Of a stretch of 64,000 bases of DNA, positions 16,045 to 25,035 are shown in pieces. Numbering within the stretch: the first letter of the stretch is position 1; each line of letters opens with the position of its first letter. The position numbers and the translations under genes were made by a program. The notes beneath the pieces are model-generated. The model searched no databases and was not told the origin of the DNA. It worked only from the letters and a program-made list of their open reading frames with translations. Source of the stretch: an uncultured Lachnospiraceae bacterium (lineage in GTDB: Bacteria; Bacillota; Clostridia; Lachnospirales; Lachnospiraceae); assembly GCA_910577655.1 (NCBI GenBank), contig CAJTOW010000002.1, positions 22,951-86,950 on the forward strand, written 5' to 3'.

Positions 16045-16148
16045 GATTATTTTTCCTCCATTTTAATACAAATTGCAAGAAAATGCCAGCTGTTTGCAAA
16101 ATCGTCACTTAATTGCTACGATTTGCTGTAAGACTATGATAAGCCGTA

Positions 16149-17930
16149 TTATCTGCCCACCAGTCCGGTGTTGTTGATCAGGGTGTTAAGGGCTTCATCC
16201 AAGGCTGTCATGAGACGGGCAGCTGCATTGTAAGCAGATAAATAAACCATCATGTTGGAACCCTCTTCGTCCAGACTTACTCCGGATACGGCATCCCTGG
16301 AATTCTGAAGACCATTCAGCACTGTCACCTGGTTCTTCATCTCCGTGGTATTATTCAGGGAATCATTGGCCAGGGTCGTGGATACATGGCTCATAAAATT
16401 GGAAAATGTCTTGTTCCCAAGGGGGGTGGACAGTGAACCGACGATTCCGGCAATACTGGAGCTTCCGCTGACCGGGTAGGTGGTTTTCATTGCCTCCAGC
16501 ATATTCAGGATCGTCTCATTAAAGCTCTCACCCTGAGTGCCGATATGCACATCGCCGCTGACCCATTGGGGGTTGATGGAAATATTGGCAGCAGTAATAT
16601 TGGTAAAACCGCCATTTCCATCGCCTAAAAGCTCTGCATTGGAACCTGGACCGCCGTTCCCCTGGTTATTTATGGCGTTCATAACATCAGCGAAGGATTT
16701 GGCCAGGGTATCCAGCTGGTTATTGTAATATTCGTAACCATGCTTTCCATTGATGGTGCCGTCTCCTGTCCTTTCCAGCATATCCAGACTGGCCTGAATG
16801 GAACCGGATGAAAGGTATGATTTTCCGCCGTTATTAATCTGATCATCTCTCTTGCCAGCGTAGATATCAACAGACGTAGCAGTGATACTGGGGTCGGTTG
16901 CATTGCTGCTTGGGAAAGTGAAATGCGCAAAAATATCTGATCCGGCGTTCTTCCCATAATTATCTGCGGTTATGGGGAAGGTATTGTTGTTGGTGAACTC
17001 AAGCTCGCCATAGTTGTTGCCGCGGCCGCCTTCAGAGCCATTAACCAGGGTAAAGCGTTTGACATCACCATTGGCATCGGTGTAGACCATCTCTACCTTC
17101 AGATCGTCCGGCCATTCCTTACGGCCGATAACCGTACCATTATGGTCACGCTCATCCAGGGGATCAACAAGATTGCCGTTGGCATCTGTATAGGGCTGAT
17201 GTTCCGAATCCTTAAAATAGGAAACCTCAATTGGAATATAACTGGACAGCGTATCCAGAAGCAGGTTCCGCTCATCCATCAGTTCCAGACTGGGCTGGCC
17301 CAGAATCTGGTTCCGTTTGATCTGGACATTCAGGTCACCGATCTGGCGGAGAATGTCATTGACCTCCTGTTCGGCGCCGTTCTCACTGTAGCCGGTTCCA
17401 TCCAGCCGTTCAAACTCTGACTGCTCCGCCCGGGCGATATGCTCGGCAGCTTCATTCAGCAGGTTCGTCAGGGCCTGCATACGGGAACGAAGTTCACTTT
17501 CATAGACCGGATCGACTCCCTTGGATCCATCCTGCATATTGACCAGGGTGGCCTGAATATCATTGAAAGCCTTGCTGATACCGTTGATGGTGCTTTCATC
17601 CAGCACATCAGCCAGAGAATCCAGGGAAACCTGGATCGCGTCACTGTAACTGGCCTTGGTCATCTGGGTCCGGTACTGGGCATCCAGATAAGGATCACGG
17701 ACCTGGGAAATACGGTCCATGCTGACACCGAAACCGACAGTCAGATCATTTGCAGACATATATTTGGATACGGGATTGGTATAGTTCAGGCTGGAAGTCT
17801 CCAGGGTCTGACGGGTATAACCTACCGTATTCATGTTGGAAAGGTTCTGGCCGGTGATATCCAGACGCTTCTGACTGGCCTGCATAGCAGAAATCGCTGT
17901 GGAAAATCCGGCAAAGGTGGCTCGTAACAT
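16149..17930 (-). CDS. flgK: Hook-associated protein FlgK (HAP1)
   Basis: 593 residues. Starts MLRATFAGFSTAISAMQASQKRLD, then TGQNLSNMNTVGYTRQ, which is the FlgK/rod-family D0 motif. Internal NDILRQIGDLNVQIKRNQ and LELMDERNLLLDTLSSY are standard FlgK segments. The C-terminus has YLSAYNAAARLMTALDEALNTLINNTG. FlgK forms the first junction between hook and filament and is exported with the help of FlgN, encoded just upstream. GGAGGAT precedes ATG 17930. Confidence 0.97.
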   Translation of the reverse strand: MLRATFAGFSTAISAMQASQKRLDITGQNLSNMNTVGYTRQTLETSSLNYTNPVSKYMSANDLTVGFGVSMDRISQVRDPYLDAQYRTQMTKASYSDAIQVSLDSLADVLDESTINGISKAFNDIQATLVNMQDGSKGVDPVYESELRSRMQALTNLLNEAAEHIARAEQSEFERLDGTGYSENGAEQEVNDILRQIGDLNVQIKRNQILGQPSLELMDERNLLLDTLSSYIPIEVSYFKDSEHQPYTDANGNLVDPLDERDHNGTVIGRKEWPDDLKVEMVYTDANGDVKRFTLVNGSEGGRGNNYGELEFTNNNTFPITADNYGKNAGSDIFAHFTFPSSNATDPSITATSVDIYAGKRDDQINNGGKSYLSSGSIQASLDMLERTGDGTINGKHGYEYYNNQLDTLAKSFADVMNAINNQGNGGPGSNAELLGDGNGGFTNITAANISINPQWVSGDVHIGTQGESFNETILNMLEAMKTTYPVSGSSSIAGIVGSLSTPLGNKTFSNFMSHVSTTLANDSLNNTTEMKNQVTVLNGLQNSRDAVSGVSLDEEGSNMMVYLSAYNAAARLMTALDEALNTLINNTGLVGR

Positions 17931-17945
17931 ATCATATCCTCCAAA

Positions 17946-18386
17946 TTAAACATAAGTATCGCGAAAATGGGGTTGTGGAGATCCGGCAAGGGCGTCTTCA
18001 AATTCCTTGAGACGTACATTCAGAATCCGGTTTGCAGAATCCCTGGAACTTGTGAGCAGTCTCAGCTGCTCCGTCAGCCGCCCGAACAAGGGAGAGAGAA
18101 AAGCCTCCTCCTTCTCATCGGCCTGCTCCAGAATCTGCCGGAAGGTCAATCCGTCCCAGGCCAGGGTTTTCATCTGCTTTCTGTGACGTTGTTCCAGTCC
18201 CCGGAGCTTTAAGATCAGGGCCTGCTCCTGCTTGAGGTATCCGTCAATCCGGCCATGCTGTCCGGAGGAGGCAGCCTCTGCCTTGGCATTCTCCATCTGT
18301 GTAAGGGACGTCATCAGATCCGAAAGCTGCTCAAGGGTATCCCCGAAGGCCTCAAGAGCAGCCGTGGGGCTGTCTGTATGTTCCAT
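17946..18386 (-). CDS. flgN: FlgN-type chaperone for hook-associated proteins
   Basis: 146 residues, mainly long helices (ALEAFGDTLEQLSDLMTSLTQM; RILNVRLKEFEDAL), between flgM and flgK as in Bacillus. The central EQALILKLRGLEQRHRKQM matches the FlgN region with EQ and a basic helix. FlgN binds the C-termini of FlgK and FlgL before export. AAAGGAG precedes ATG 18386. The family is poorly conserved, so the call leans on gene order. Confidence 0.83.
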   Translation of the reverse strand: MEHTDSPTAALEAFGDTLEQLSDLMTSLTQMENAKAEAASSGQHGRIDGYLKQEQALILKLRGLEQRHRKQMKTLAWDGLTFRQILEQADEKEEAFLSPLFGRLTEQLRLLTSSRDSANRILNVRLKEFEDALAGSPQPHFRDTYV

Positions 18387-18505
18387 TTTAAAACTCCTTT
18401 ATAATGTCAGGTGGATTCCCGAAGCTCTGTCTCTGGGAGATCAGCGGATAACTGTCTGTACCCTGCAAAAACCAGGCCCCGGAAACTGCTGGAAGCACGC
18501 GGCTG

Positions 18506-18814
18506 TCAACGGTAGCAGAGCATCCGCTCGGCAATCCGTCTTGCGTCCGGCTGGTAAGTCCCGGAAGCAACCATGGACTGGAGACGCAGCACTTCGCTCT
18601 GGCCTACCCCCTCATCCAGCTTGTCATCAAGTGTCTTTGCAAGCATACGGGCGAAACCGGTATCGCTGCTGCCGGAAGCCTGCGTCTTGTGAATCGTGAC
18701 TTTATCATAGTTGCCCGCCGCCTTTTCCGGCGCGGAAACAAGCTTGTCGGTCTGGACCACGTGGGTGCGGTAGCTGGAATAGTCGGTTCCCCTGGTGTAT
18801 AATTTGACGTTCAT
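18506..18814 (-). CDS. flgM: Anti-sigma-28 factor FlgM
   Basis: 102 residues. The disordered N-terminus and the C-terminal pattern VLRLQSMVASGTYQPDARRIAERML match FlgM (known form: I..GTY.vd...IA..ml). FlgM binds sigma-28 until the hook is complete and it is secreted. It is the first gene of the minus-strand unit, under its own sigma-28-like promoter at 18868-18894, giving the usual feedback loop. AAAGGAGG lies ahead of ATG 18814. Confidence 0.94.
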   Translation of the reverse strand: MNVKLYTRGTDYSSYRTHVVQTDKLVSAPEKAAGNYDKVTIHKTQASGSSDTGFARMLAKTLDDKLDEGVGQSEVLRLQSMVASGTYQPDARRIAERMLCYR

Positions 18815-18867
18815 ATAGCCCTCCTTTCTGGATGGGTTTGTAGCAAATCGTATTACATATATATTTT

Positions 18868-18894
18868 TTATCGGCGTTTTTCCCGGAAGAATAA
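18868..18894 (-). promoter_or_regulatory. Sigma-28-like promoter of flgM operon
   Basis: On the minus strand TTAT (18894-18891), 15 bases, then GCCGATAA (18875-18868), 53 bases before flgM. It diverges from the promoter at 18996. Confidence 0.78.
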
Positions 18895-18995
18895 GTATTT
18901 AGGGGAAAATTAAATGCTGGGGAGCCTGAAGGCCGCTGCGCCCAGTAAACAGTAACGGTTTTTACGAAAAACTTACATATTTTTAAGGAAAAAGC

Positions 18996-19023
18996 TAATA
19001 GACAATACCCTTTCTGCCGATAT
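18996..19023 (+). promoter_or_regulatory. Sigma-28-like promoter of the fliK-like operon
   Basis: TAAT at 18996-18999, 16 bases, GCCGATAT at 19016-19023, then an AT-rich stretch. GCAGGAGG just before ATG 19079 is the ribosome site. Confidence 0.77.
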
Positions 19024-19078
19024 ATATTAGATATAGTGGCGTAAGCATAAGTATGCCCATCGGCAGGCAGGAGGAACT

Positions 19079-20503
19079 ATGGCGAATATTTTGCAGGTGA
19101 CCAGCCCTTCGGTCAATACCAACCGCAATATCATAGATACCCAGGGGGTCAAGAATGAAACTGGTCCGCAGATCCAGAATCCGGTAGATCCTACCAGGGT
19201 TGTACGTGCGGATGGCCAGACCGGAGGACGGACCGGGACTGCTACAGGGGAAGGAACCTATAGCATTATCGATTATGAGAGCAATTATGGTGCGTTTGTC
19301 CAGAAGCTGGAGGATGCACTGGGACTGCCAGGACTATTAAAACAGGTCTTCTCCCAGGATCTGGCGGCCCTTCTTTTCTCGGGGGAAGAAGAGGTGGGAG
19401 AGCTGGCAAAGGAGCTTCTGGCCTCCGTGCGGGCGGAGTCTCCGGAGGAGCTTTTGCAGCTTCTGAAGGAACAGCAGGCCGCCCAGGCCAAGTTTTCCGG
19501 GCCTTTGTTTGACGGTATCAGGAATCTTCTTTCCAGCAATGCGCCCGACGCTCTCAAGCAGTCGGCCCTGGCATTTCTGAAAGGATACAACGATTTTTCC
19601 GCAGGGGAGCATCAGCTCAAGCAGATGCATACCCTGGCGGATGATATGAGTAAGCTGATGTTCAGCGCTTTCCGTGAGGACTTTAACCAGCTGGCGGATC
19701 TGATGGACTGGGACGCGGCCAACGGAGATACAGGGGCCAATGCAGAGGTGATCAATGCGCGGTTGATCCCCTTCCTTTCCAATTATATTTCCCGCACCCA
19801 TGATTACGGGCCGATCCGCAATGCCACCATGCTGTTTATCTTCCATGCTGTGAAGTATGAGAACGGAGGGCTGGACCGGCTGATGCAGCTTTTCGACCGG
19901 ATGGCCGGCAGCAGGGAATTCCAGCAGATCTATAAGGGGGATGCCAGGGAGGATCTGGACAGCACGATCCAGTCTCTGGCACATCAGAATCAGGGAAAGA
20001 GCTTCGCGGATATGTTCTCCTCTCTCCTGCTTAAGGGGGCCAACGGTCAGGCCGGACTGGAGAATATCCAGCATTTTTACGACGTATTCAACGGAATGCT
20101 TGTGAATGAAAGCGTCTATCTTCCCCTGATGCATATCCTGATGCCTTTCCGGTATCAGGATAAGGAAGTGATGTCGGAGATGTGGGTTGATCCGGATGCA
20201 AAGAAGGGCAGCGAGGATGAACCCCGGAAGATTAAGATGCTTCTGAAGTTCGAAGTGCAGAGCCTGGGGCGGTTTGACCTGCTTATGTCTCTCCAGAACC
20301 GGCAGGTGGATATGCAGCTTTATGTCCCGGAGCGTCTGACCGGACAGAAGGAAGACATCCAGTCCAGTGTGACAGCTATTTTAAAGAAGAACGGACTGGG
20401 CCTGAACAAGCTTCTGGTCAGGAAGAAAGAGATGGATATTACAGTTAAGGAGGCATTTCCGGAGCTGAGGCAGAAGGAGAGGGGTATTAATGTCAGAATT
20501 TGA
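19079..20503 (+). CDS. FliK-like C-terminal domain protein
   Basis: 474 residues. A disordered first 60 residues and a long helical middle precede a C-terminal domain (about 375-460) with the FliK hook-length-control pattern: MLLKFEVQSLGRFDLLMSLQNRQVDMQLYV, read in part, then SSVTAILKKNGLGLNKLLV. In FliK this domain contacts FlhB to switch export specificity. The next gene encodes a free FlhB-like C-terminal domain, so the pair could be an accessory switch. A dedicated FliK elsewhere cannot be excluded. Expression from a sigma-28-like promoter is unusual for FliK, which is an early or middle product. Confidence 0.68.
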   Translation: MANILQVTSPSVNTNRNIIDTQGVKNETGPQIQNPVDPTRVVRADGQTGGRTGTATGEGTYSIIDYESNYGAFVQKLEDALGLPGLLKQVFSQDLAALLFSGEEEVGELAKELLASVRAESPEELLQLLKEQQAAQAKFSGPLFDGIRNLLSSNAPDALKQSALAFLKGYNDFSAGEHQLKQMHTLADDMSKLMFSAFREDFNQLADLMDWDAANGDTGANAEVINARLIPFLSNYISRTHDYGPIRNATMLFIFHAVKYENGGLDRLMQLFDRMAGSREFQQIYKGDAREDLDSTIQSLAHQNQGKSFADMFSSLLLKGANGQAGLENIQHFYDVFNGMLVNESVYLPLMHILMPFRYQDKEVMSEMWVDPDAKKGSEDEPRKIKMLLKFEVQSLGRFDLLMSLQNRQVDMQLYVPERLTGQKEDIQSSVTAILKKNGLGLNKLLVRKKEMDITVKEAFPELRQKERGINVRI

Positions 20504-20825
20504 TGAGCTGATGAGCAAGAAGGCTGTGGCGCTTAAGTATGACCCGGACAGGAACGGGGCGCCGGTGGTAGTGGCGTCCGGTATGGGATATATGGCAGAG
20601 CGGATCACAGAGGCAGCCCTGGATGCCGGGGTTCCTGTGTATGAGGACGATTCCCTGGCGACGCTTCTGAGCCAGATGAAGCTGGGAGCGGCGATCCCGG
20701 AGGAGCTGTACCAGGCGGTGGTGGAGATATATGTCTATTTCCTGGGGTTTGTGCCGGACCAGAGGTCTGGAGAGCAGGAAGAGCCTGAAGACGGAGAAGA
20801 GACAGAACTGTCCGCCGGAGAGTAA
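20490..20825 (+). CDS. FlhB-like C-terminal domain protein (FlhX type)
   Basis: 111 residues that align with the cytoplasmic FlhB domain just after its NPTH cleavage site: KKAVALKYDPDRNGAPVVVASG, read in part, AERITEAALDAGVPVYEDDSLATLL, and IPEELYQAVVEIYVYF. No membrane segments are present, so this is the free FlhX form known from some flagellates, which can stand in for the cleaved FlhB fragment. It overlaps the fliK-like gene by 14 bases, so the two are probably co-translated and may interact. The last 20 residues are acidic. Confidence 0.9.
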   Translation: MSEFDELMSKKAVALKYDPDRNGAPVVVASGMGYMAERITEAALDAGVPVYEDDSLATLLSQMKLGAAIPEELYQAVVEIYVYFLGFVPDQRSGEQEEPEDGEETELSAGE

Positions 20826-20885
20826 ACAGTTGAGAAGTTTCTGGAAAAGAGAATATATGATTGGGATAAAGGAGGCAGGACGACA

Positions 20886-22268
20886 ATGGGAAATGTTTTT
20901 AAACGCAAAGTGACTGCCTTATTGCTGGTATGCATGGCAGTCATGGCGCCTGCGCATCTGGCGCAGGCAGCCGATGCTTCAAAGGCTATTAATAAGGTAA
21001 GTGTGCGTGTCAGCTCCAAGCTGGAGCCGGGAAGCAGTCTTCCCACGATTGAGATCGGTACCGGTACGCCGGAGGACGGCGGGGTCCGCGTGTCAGCGGG
21101 CAACAGCAAGTATCATGTGTCTGCGGCAGAGTGGGTTGACAAGGGCAACAAAGAGCTGAAGGCGGCCGACGAACCCCAGATGCGTGTGACTCTGGAGCCG
21201 GAAGACGTCAGTGAGGATTATTTCCTGGCCAGTTATAAGGCTTCGGATGTGAAGATCAGCAGCGGCAGCTTCGTATCTGCCAGAAGGAATGGGGACAACC
21301 TGGTGGTGACTCTCCGGGTCCAGGGGATCAAAGGGGACTACGATGCTCCCAAGGATGCCTACTGGTACGAGGACCGGCTGGGGGAGGCCCGCTGGGAGAA
21401 ACCGGAGAATACATCCGGCTACTATGAGCTGCAGCTTTACCGGGACGAGAAGTCTGTTTTTAAAGTATCCAAAGTGTCAGCGGTTAAATACAATTTTTAC
21501 CCCTATATGACCGAGGCCGGAGAGTATACCTTTAAGGTCCGGACCATACCGGGCACGGATATCCAGAAGAAGTACGGCAAGAACAGCGACTGGCTGGAAT
21601 CCGGAGAGCTGGAGATCACCGACCGTTATGTATCTGACGGCAAAGGCCAGCAGAACAGCAACAGCTCCATGGTCAAGGGCGCCGATACCGTCGGCTGGGT
21701 GAAGGAGGAGGAACGCTGGATCTACCGGCTTCCTGACGGGAATCAGTGCCGGGGCGGCTGGGCAGAGATCAATGGGCAATGGTATTTCTTTGATATGGAT
21801 GGCTACATGGCCAGCGGATGGCGTCAGATTGACGGGAAATGGTATTATCTCTATTCCAGTGGAGAGATGGCTGTAGGCTGGTCCCGGATCGACGGGAAAT
21901 GGTACTATTTCCACAATGGCACAGACGGTGACCAGACAGCAGGCGCTATGGCTGCCCCGGGCTGGCAGGTCATCGGATCCTGGTATTATTTCTTCAATGA
22001 GGACGGCTCCTTGTATACCGGCTGGCTTCAGCAGAACGACAAATATTATTACCTCAACGAGCTGGACAACAGTCTTCAGGGCGCTATGTTCACCGGCTGG
22101 CTGGAGCGGGACGGCAAAACTTATTATATGGATAACAATGGTGAACGGGCATCCGGCTGGTGTCAGATCGACGGGAGCTGGCATTATTTCTATCCAGAGA
22201 GCGGGGAGATGGCCCGGAGTACCCAGATCAGTGGTTTCGCGATTGACGAATACGGAGTGTGGAGATGA
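20886..22268 (+). CDS. Secreted cell-wall-binding repeat protein, large
   Basis: 460 residues. Signal peptide: basic MGNVFKRK, then a hydrophobic core ending LAQAADA. Residues about 25-255 form two beta-rich domains of unknown kind. From about 265 to the end there are about eight aromatic repeats (GWAEINGQWYFFDMDGYM, ASGWRQIDGKWYYL, VGWSRIDGKWYYF and so on) of the CW_binding_1 family, which anchor proteins to choline or other wall polysaccharide substituents. It lies in the sigma-28-driven unit with FliK-like and FlhX genes. AAAGGAGG occurs ten bases before ATG 20886. A role as a wall-embedded flagellar collar is a guess. Confidence 0.82.
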   Translation: MGNVFKRKVTALLLVCMAVMAPAHLAQAADASKAINKVSVRVSSKLEPGSSLPTIEIGTGTPEDGGVRVSAGNSKYHVSAAEWVDKGNKELKAADEPQMRVTLEPEDVSEDYFLASYKASDVKISSGSFVSARRNGDNLVVTLRVQGIKGDYDAPKDAYWYEDRLGEARWEKPENTSGYYELQLYRDEKSVFKVSKVSAVKYNFYPYMTEAGEYTFKVRTIPGTDIQKKYGKNSDWLESGELEITDRYVSDGKGQQNSNSSMVKGADTVGWVKEEERWIYRLPDGNQCRGGWAEINGQWYFFDMDGYMASGWRQIDGKWYYLYSSGEMAVGWSRIDGKWYYFHNGTDGDQTAGAMAAPGWQVIGSWYYFFNEDGSLYTGWLQQNDKYYYLNELDNSLQGAMFTGWLERDGKTYYMDNNGERASGWCQIDGSWHYFYPESGEMARSTQISGFAIDEYGVWR

Positions 22269-22341
22269 TACGGCCCGGAGAGTCCGGCCACGGGATGGGA
22301 CCAGGGACTTTTGGGGCGAGAAAAAGCAGGAGGAATGAAGA

Positions 22342-23703
22342 GTGAGAGTGAACGTGGATTGGCTCCGGGGAAGAACCGGGAAAGCGCCGGGACCGGATGC
22401 CGGGAGACATTCAGGTATATGGAGACGGCCGGCCGGGAAACTTCGGCCTTATCTGGCAGTGCTGTCAGCAGTCCTGCTGGCCGGTGCCGGATGGGTGCCG
22501 GGGCAGCTTCCGGCCTATGGCGCAGAGTCCAGCATTATCGAGACCCTGACGGTGACATTTAAGACCACTTATGGTGAGCAGGAGGAGATTCCGGAGCCGG
22601 AGATCAGTATCAGCGGCTCCGGCTGTTCCATGGGAGACGTCCAGTACCGGACAGATTATGAGGATTGGAAGCCAGGGAAAAAGGTGCGGGTGGAGATTAC
22701 GGTCAATGCCGACGAAGGCAAGTACTTTCCCACCTCCCTTAATCGTTCCAAGTGCAAGGTCAGCGGCGCGGATTACGTGTCGGCCAAGGCTCTGGACAGT
22801 ACTACTCTCCAGGTGAAGGCGGATTACAAGCCGGTGACGGTTCTTGGAGATACTTCAGAGGCCGGCTGGACCAGCTCCAAAAAGCGGGCCACCTGGAAGA
22901 AGGTAGATTACGCTCCTGGTTATACAGTCAATTTGTATGGGGACAATAAGGTGGTCAAACGTCTCACTGTAGAGACCAACAGTGTCAACCTGACGGAGTA
23001 TATGACGGACATTGATAAGACTTATTATTATGAAGTAAAGGCAGTTCCGATTACCTCAGACCAGAAGAAATACTTAAAGGAAGGGAATTTTGTCACATCC
23101 TCGGACCAGGAGTTTGACTGGGATGATTTCCAGTCCGGCAGTTCCGGTTCTACTACGTCCGCAACAGCCGGAAGCAGCTCTGGCGGCCCCGGTGTGGGGC
23201 CGAACGGTACCAGCTCTGTCCCCGGTTCATCCGGCGCCAGTTCCGGCACCAGTTCGGTGGTAACCTCCGGTTCCGGAGGTACCGGCGGATCTTCTGGCGG
23301 CACTTATTCGGCTCCGGCCTCTGGCGGGCCCAGGAATATCTGGCGGCAGACCGGGAACCAGTGGTCCTATTTTGACGGCGCCGGGAATATGGTAAAGGGA
23401 TGGCTTCAGTATGGAGGCAGCAACGGCACCTGGTATTATCTGGATCAGAACGGCGTCATGTCCACCGGCTGGGTTCAGGTGAACGGCTCCTGGTTTTATC
23501 TGGGTGAGGACGGAAGGATGCAGACCGGCTGGATCCAGCCGGTACCTAACACCTGGTATTACATGAACCAGGACGGCTATATGCAGACCGGCTGGATCCA
23601 GGTCAACGGAAAATCCTACTATCTGGACGGCAGCGGCGCCATGGCAGCCAATACGGTTGTGGATGGGCGGACGCTGGGGCCGGATGGGGCGGCTCTGCAG
23701 TGA
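22342..23703 (+). CDS. Secreted cell-wall-binding repeat protein with Ser/Gly linker
   Basis: 453 residues from GTG 22342 (AGGAGG at 22329-22334). A long basic N-terminus precedes a hydrophobic core (YLAVLSAVLLAGAGWVPG) and a likely site near YGAE. Two beta domains follow (about 65-265), one resembling fibronectin type III (KKVDYAPGYTVNLYGDNKVV). A Ser/Gly/Thr linker covers about 268-325. Five CW_binding_1 repeats are at about 328-440 (GWVQVNGSWFYLGEDGRM, QTGWIQVNGKSYYLDGSGAM). The middle domain resembles that of the gene at 20886 (YYELQLYRDEKSVFK against YTVNLYGDNKVVK), so the two are distant paralogues in one operon. Confidence 0.82.
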   Translation: MRVNVDWLRGRTGKAPGPDAGRHSGIWRRPAGKLRPYLAVLSAVLLAGAGWVPGQLPAYGAESSIIETLTVTFKTTYGEQEEIPEPEISISGSGCSMGDVQYRTDYEDWKPGKKVRVEITVNADEGKYFPTSLNRSKCKVSGADYVSAKALDSTTLQVKADYKPVTVLGDTSEAGWTSSKKRATWKKVDYAPGYTVNLYGDNKVVKRLTVETNSVNLTEYMTDIDKTYYYEVKAVPITSDQKKYLKEGNFVTSSDQEFDWDDFQSGSSGSTTSATAGSSSGGPGVGPNGTSSVPGSSGASSGTSSVVTSGSGGTGGSSGGTYSAPASGGPRNIWRQTGNQWSYFDGAGNMVKGWLQYGGSNGTWYYLDQNGVMSTGWVQVNGSWFYLGEDGRMQTGWIQPVPNTWYYMNQDGYMQTGWIQVNGKSYYLDGSGAMAANTVVDGRTLGPDGAALQ

Positions 23704-23730
23704 AATTCCGGTTGCATAAAAACCGGAATT
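23704..23730 (+). other. Hairpin after the wall-binding gene
   Basis: Perfect 10-bp stem AATTCCGGTT / AACCGGAATT (23704-23713 with 23721-23730), seven-base loop, no T run. Perhaps a partial terminator or mRNA-stabilising end. The transglycosylase gene begins 110 bases on. Confidence 0.5.
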
Positions 23731-23840
23731 ATAATAGAATATAATTCGTGGATTCATGTTACATAAAGCAGTTTTAACTGTTACAGATAAATTACAGGGA
23801 TACATCAGAAAGGATATTAGGGAAAGGGGTTCCACAAGCT

Positions 23841-24755
23841 ATGAGTTTGATCACATCAGTAGCAGAGGCCAATGCTCTGCGCAAGAGGACCACAGAGACC
23901 GGAAAGGCAGCTTCATCTTCCGCGCCGGAGATATCCGGAAGCTTCCGGGACGTGTTTGGAAGTAAGCTTAAGACCGTGTCGGAGGATATGGACCAGATTT
24001 TTGAGGAGGCCGCAGACCGGTTTGGTATATCCTCCAGGCTCCTGAGAGCAGTCGCCAAGGCAGAATCCAATTTCAACCCCAGGGCAGTCTCCCATGCAGG
24101 AGCCATGGGAGTGATGCAGCTGATGCCTTCCACCGCGAAGAATCTGGGCGTTGCCGATCCCTATGATGCCAGACAGAATATCATGGGCGGCGCCAAATAT
24201 CTCAAAGAGAACCTGGACAAATTCGGAGACGTGCGTCTGGCTCTGGCAGCCTACAACGCAGGCCCCGGGGCTGTACAGAAGTACGGCGGCGTCCCGCCTT
24301 ACTCCGAGACCCAGAATTATGTGAAGAAGATCATGGCTGATCTTACCGGGGATACCACCATCTATGCTAACCGTACAGTCGATACCGGCGGGAGCCAGTC
24401 TTCGGCTTTGGCCCAGCTCTATGCCTTAAGCGGGCTGGGAGGAGCTTCGCGTCTGGGAAGTATGGACAGCAGCTATGGAAGCAGCTCCGGTTATGGCAGC
24501 AGCCTGAGCGGTCTTGGGGGGCTGTACGGCAGCAGCAGTCTGGGAAGCCTTTCTGGCCTGCCTGGTTCCGGCTATGGCTCTGGCAGTGCCCTGGGTCTGG
24601 CTCTGGCAGACTCCTCCTGGACCAGCGGCTTTGCTCTCAGTGATGACGGAGACACCATCACCATGGATAAGGACAGCTATATGAATCTGATTCAGATGCT
24701 GCGGATGCAGATGCTTATGACGGCCAGCAGAGAAGTCGGGTCGTTGTCATTATAG
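23841..24755 (+). CDS. SLT-type lytic transglycosylase
   Basis: 304 residues. Domain at about 48-170: catalytic E75 in AVAKAESNFNPRAVS, then GAMGVMQLMPSTAKNLG and ALAAYNAGPGAVQKYGGVPPY, the classic LT family 1 motifs. No signal peptide is evident. The first 40 residues are flexible. Residues about 185-255 are a Ser/Gly/Leu/Tyr linker (SYGSSSGYGSSLSGLGG) and the last 40 are a helical tail. Members cleave peptidoglycan to make gaps for large structures. Being last in the flagellar unit and leaderless, it may be exported through the flagellar system, as FlgJ-type enzymes are; that is inference. The ribosome site GGAAAGGGG is distant. Confidence 0.87.
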   Translation: MSLITSVAEANALRKRTTETGKAASSSAPEISGSFRDVFGSKLKTVSEDMDQIFEEAADRFGISSRLLRAVAKAESNFNPRAVSHAGAMGVMQLMPSTAKNLGVADPYDARQNIMGGAKYLKENLDKFGDVRLALAAYNAGPGAVQKYGGVPPYSETQNYVKKIMADLTGDTTIYANRTVDTGGSQSSALAQLYALSGLGGASRLGSMDSSYGSSSGYGSSLSGLGGLYGSSSLGSLSGLPGSGYGSGSALGLALADSSWTSGFALSDDGDTITMDKDSYMNLIQMLRMQMLMTASREVGSLSL

Positions 24756-24814
24756 GGAATGGAACGTTTTTTCTATGGGGAAGCCTTTGGCAAAAGTTCC
24801 GGTCCCGGGTAAAG

Positions 24815-24868
24815 ACAGAGCTCATGGAATATCTGGTACATGCCAGATAATCCATGAGCTCTGTTTTT
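24815..24868 (+). terminator. Strong terminator after the transglycosylase gene
   Basis: 22-base arms (24815-24836 with 24843-24864), nearly perfect, with a six-base loop and five T. It ends the operon that begins at 19079. Confidence 0.92.
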
Positions 24869-24887
24869 CTGCACAAAGTAAGCGTTC

Positions 24888-24957
24888 AGATACCCCCTGA
24901 ACTATTACGGCATGCGGCCATTTAGAATGGCTTTGCGATGGCCGTATGCCCGCAGCC
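24888..24957. repeat. Inverted repeat next to the 56-bp dispersed repeat
   Basis: GGCATGCGGCCAT and ATGGCCGTATGCC face each other across about 16 bases, preceded by CTGAACTATTACGGCA. That last string is echoed directly by CTGAACTGTTGCCGCA at the far side of the 56-bp unit. Together they bound a small palindromic intergenic element between converging genes. Confidence 0.6.
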
Positions 24958-24958
24958 A

Positions 24959-25014
24959 CTACGTTTTTGCGCGGTCAGCGCAGCGAGTGCGCAGACCTGT
25001 CTGAACTGTTGCCG
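24959..25014 (-). repeat. 56-bp dispersed palindromic repeat, copy A
   Basis: In inverted orientation this equals 63945-64000 with three mismatches in 56 bases. The core GTCTGCGCACTCGCTGCGC folds into a short hairpin. No coding potential is visible. It lies just past the end of the Rpn-type gene. Confidence 0.85.
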
Positions 25015-25035
25015 CATAAATCCTATCTGGATAAT

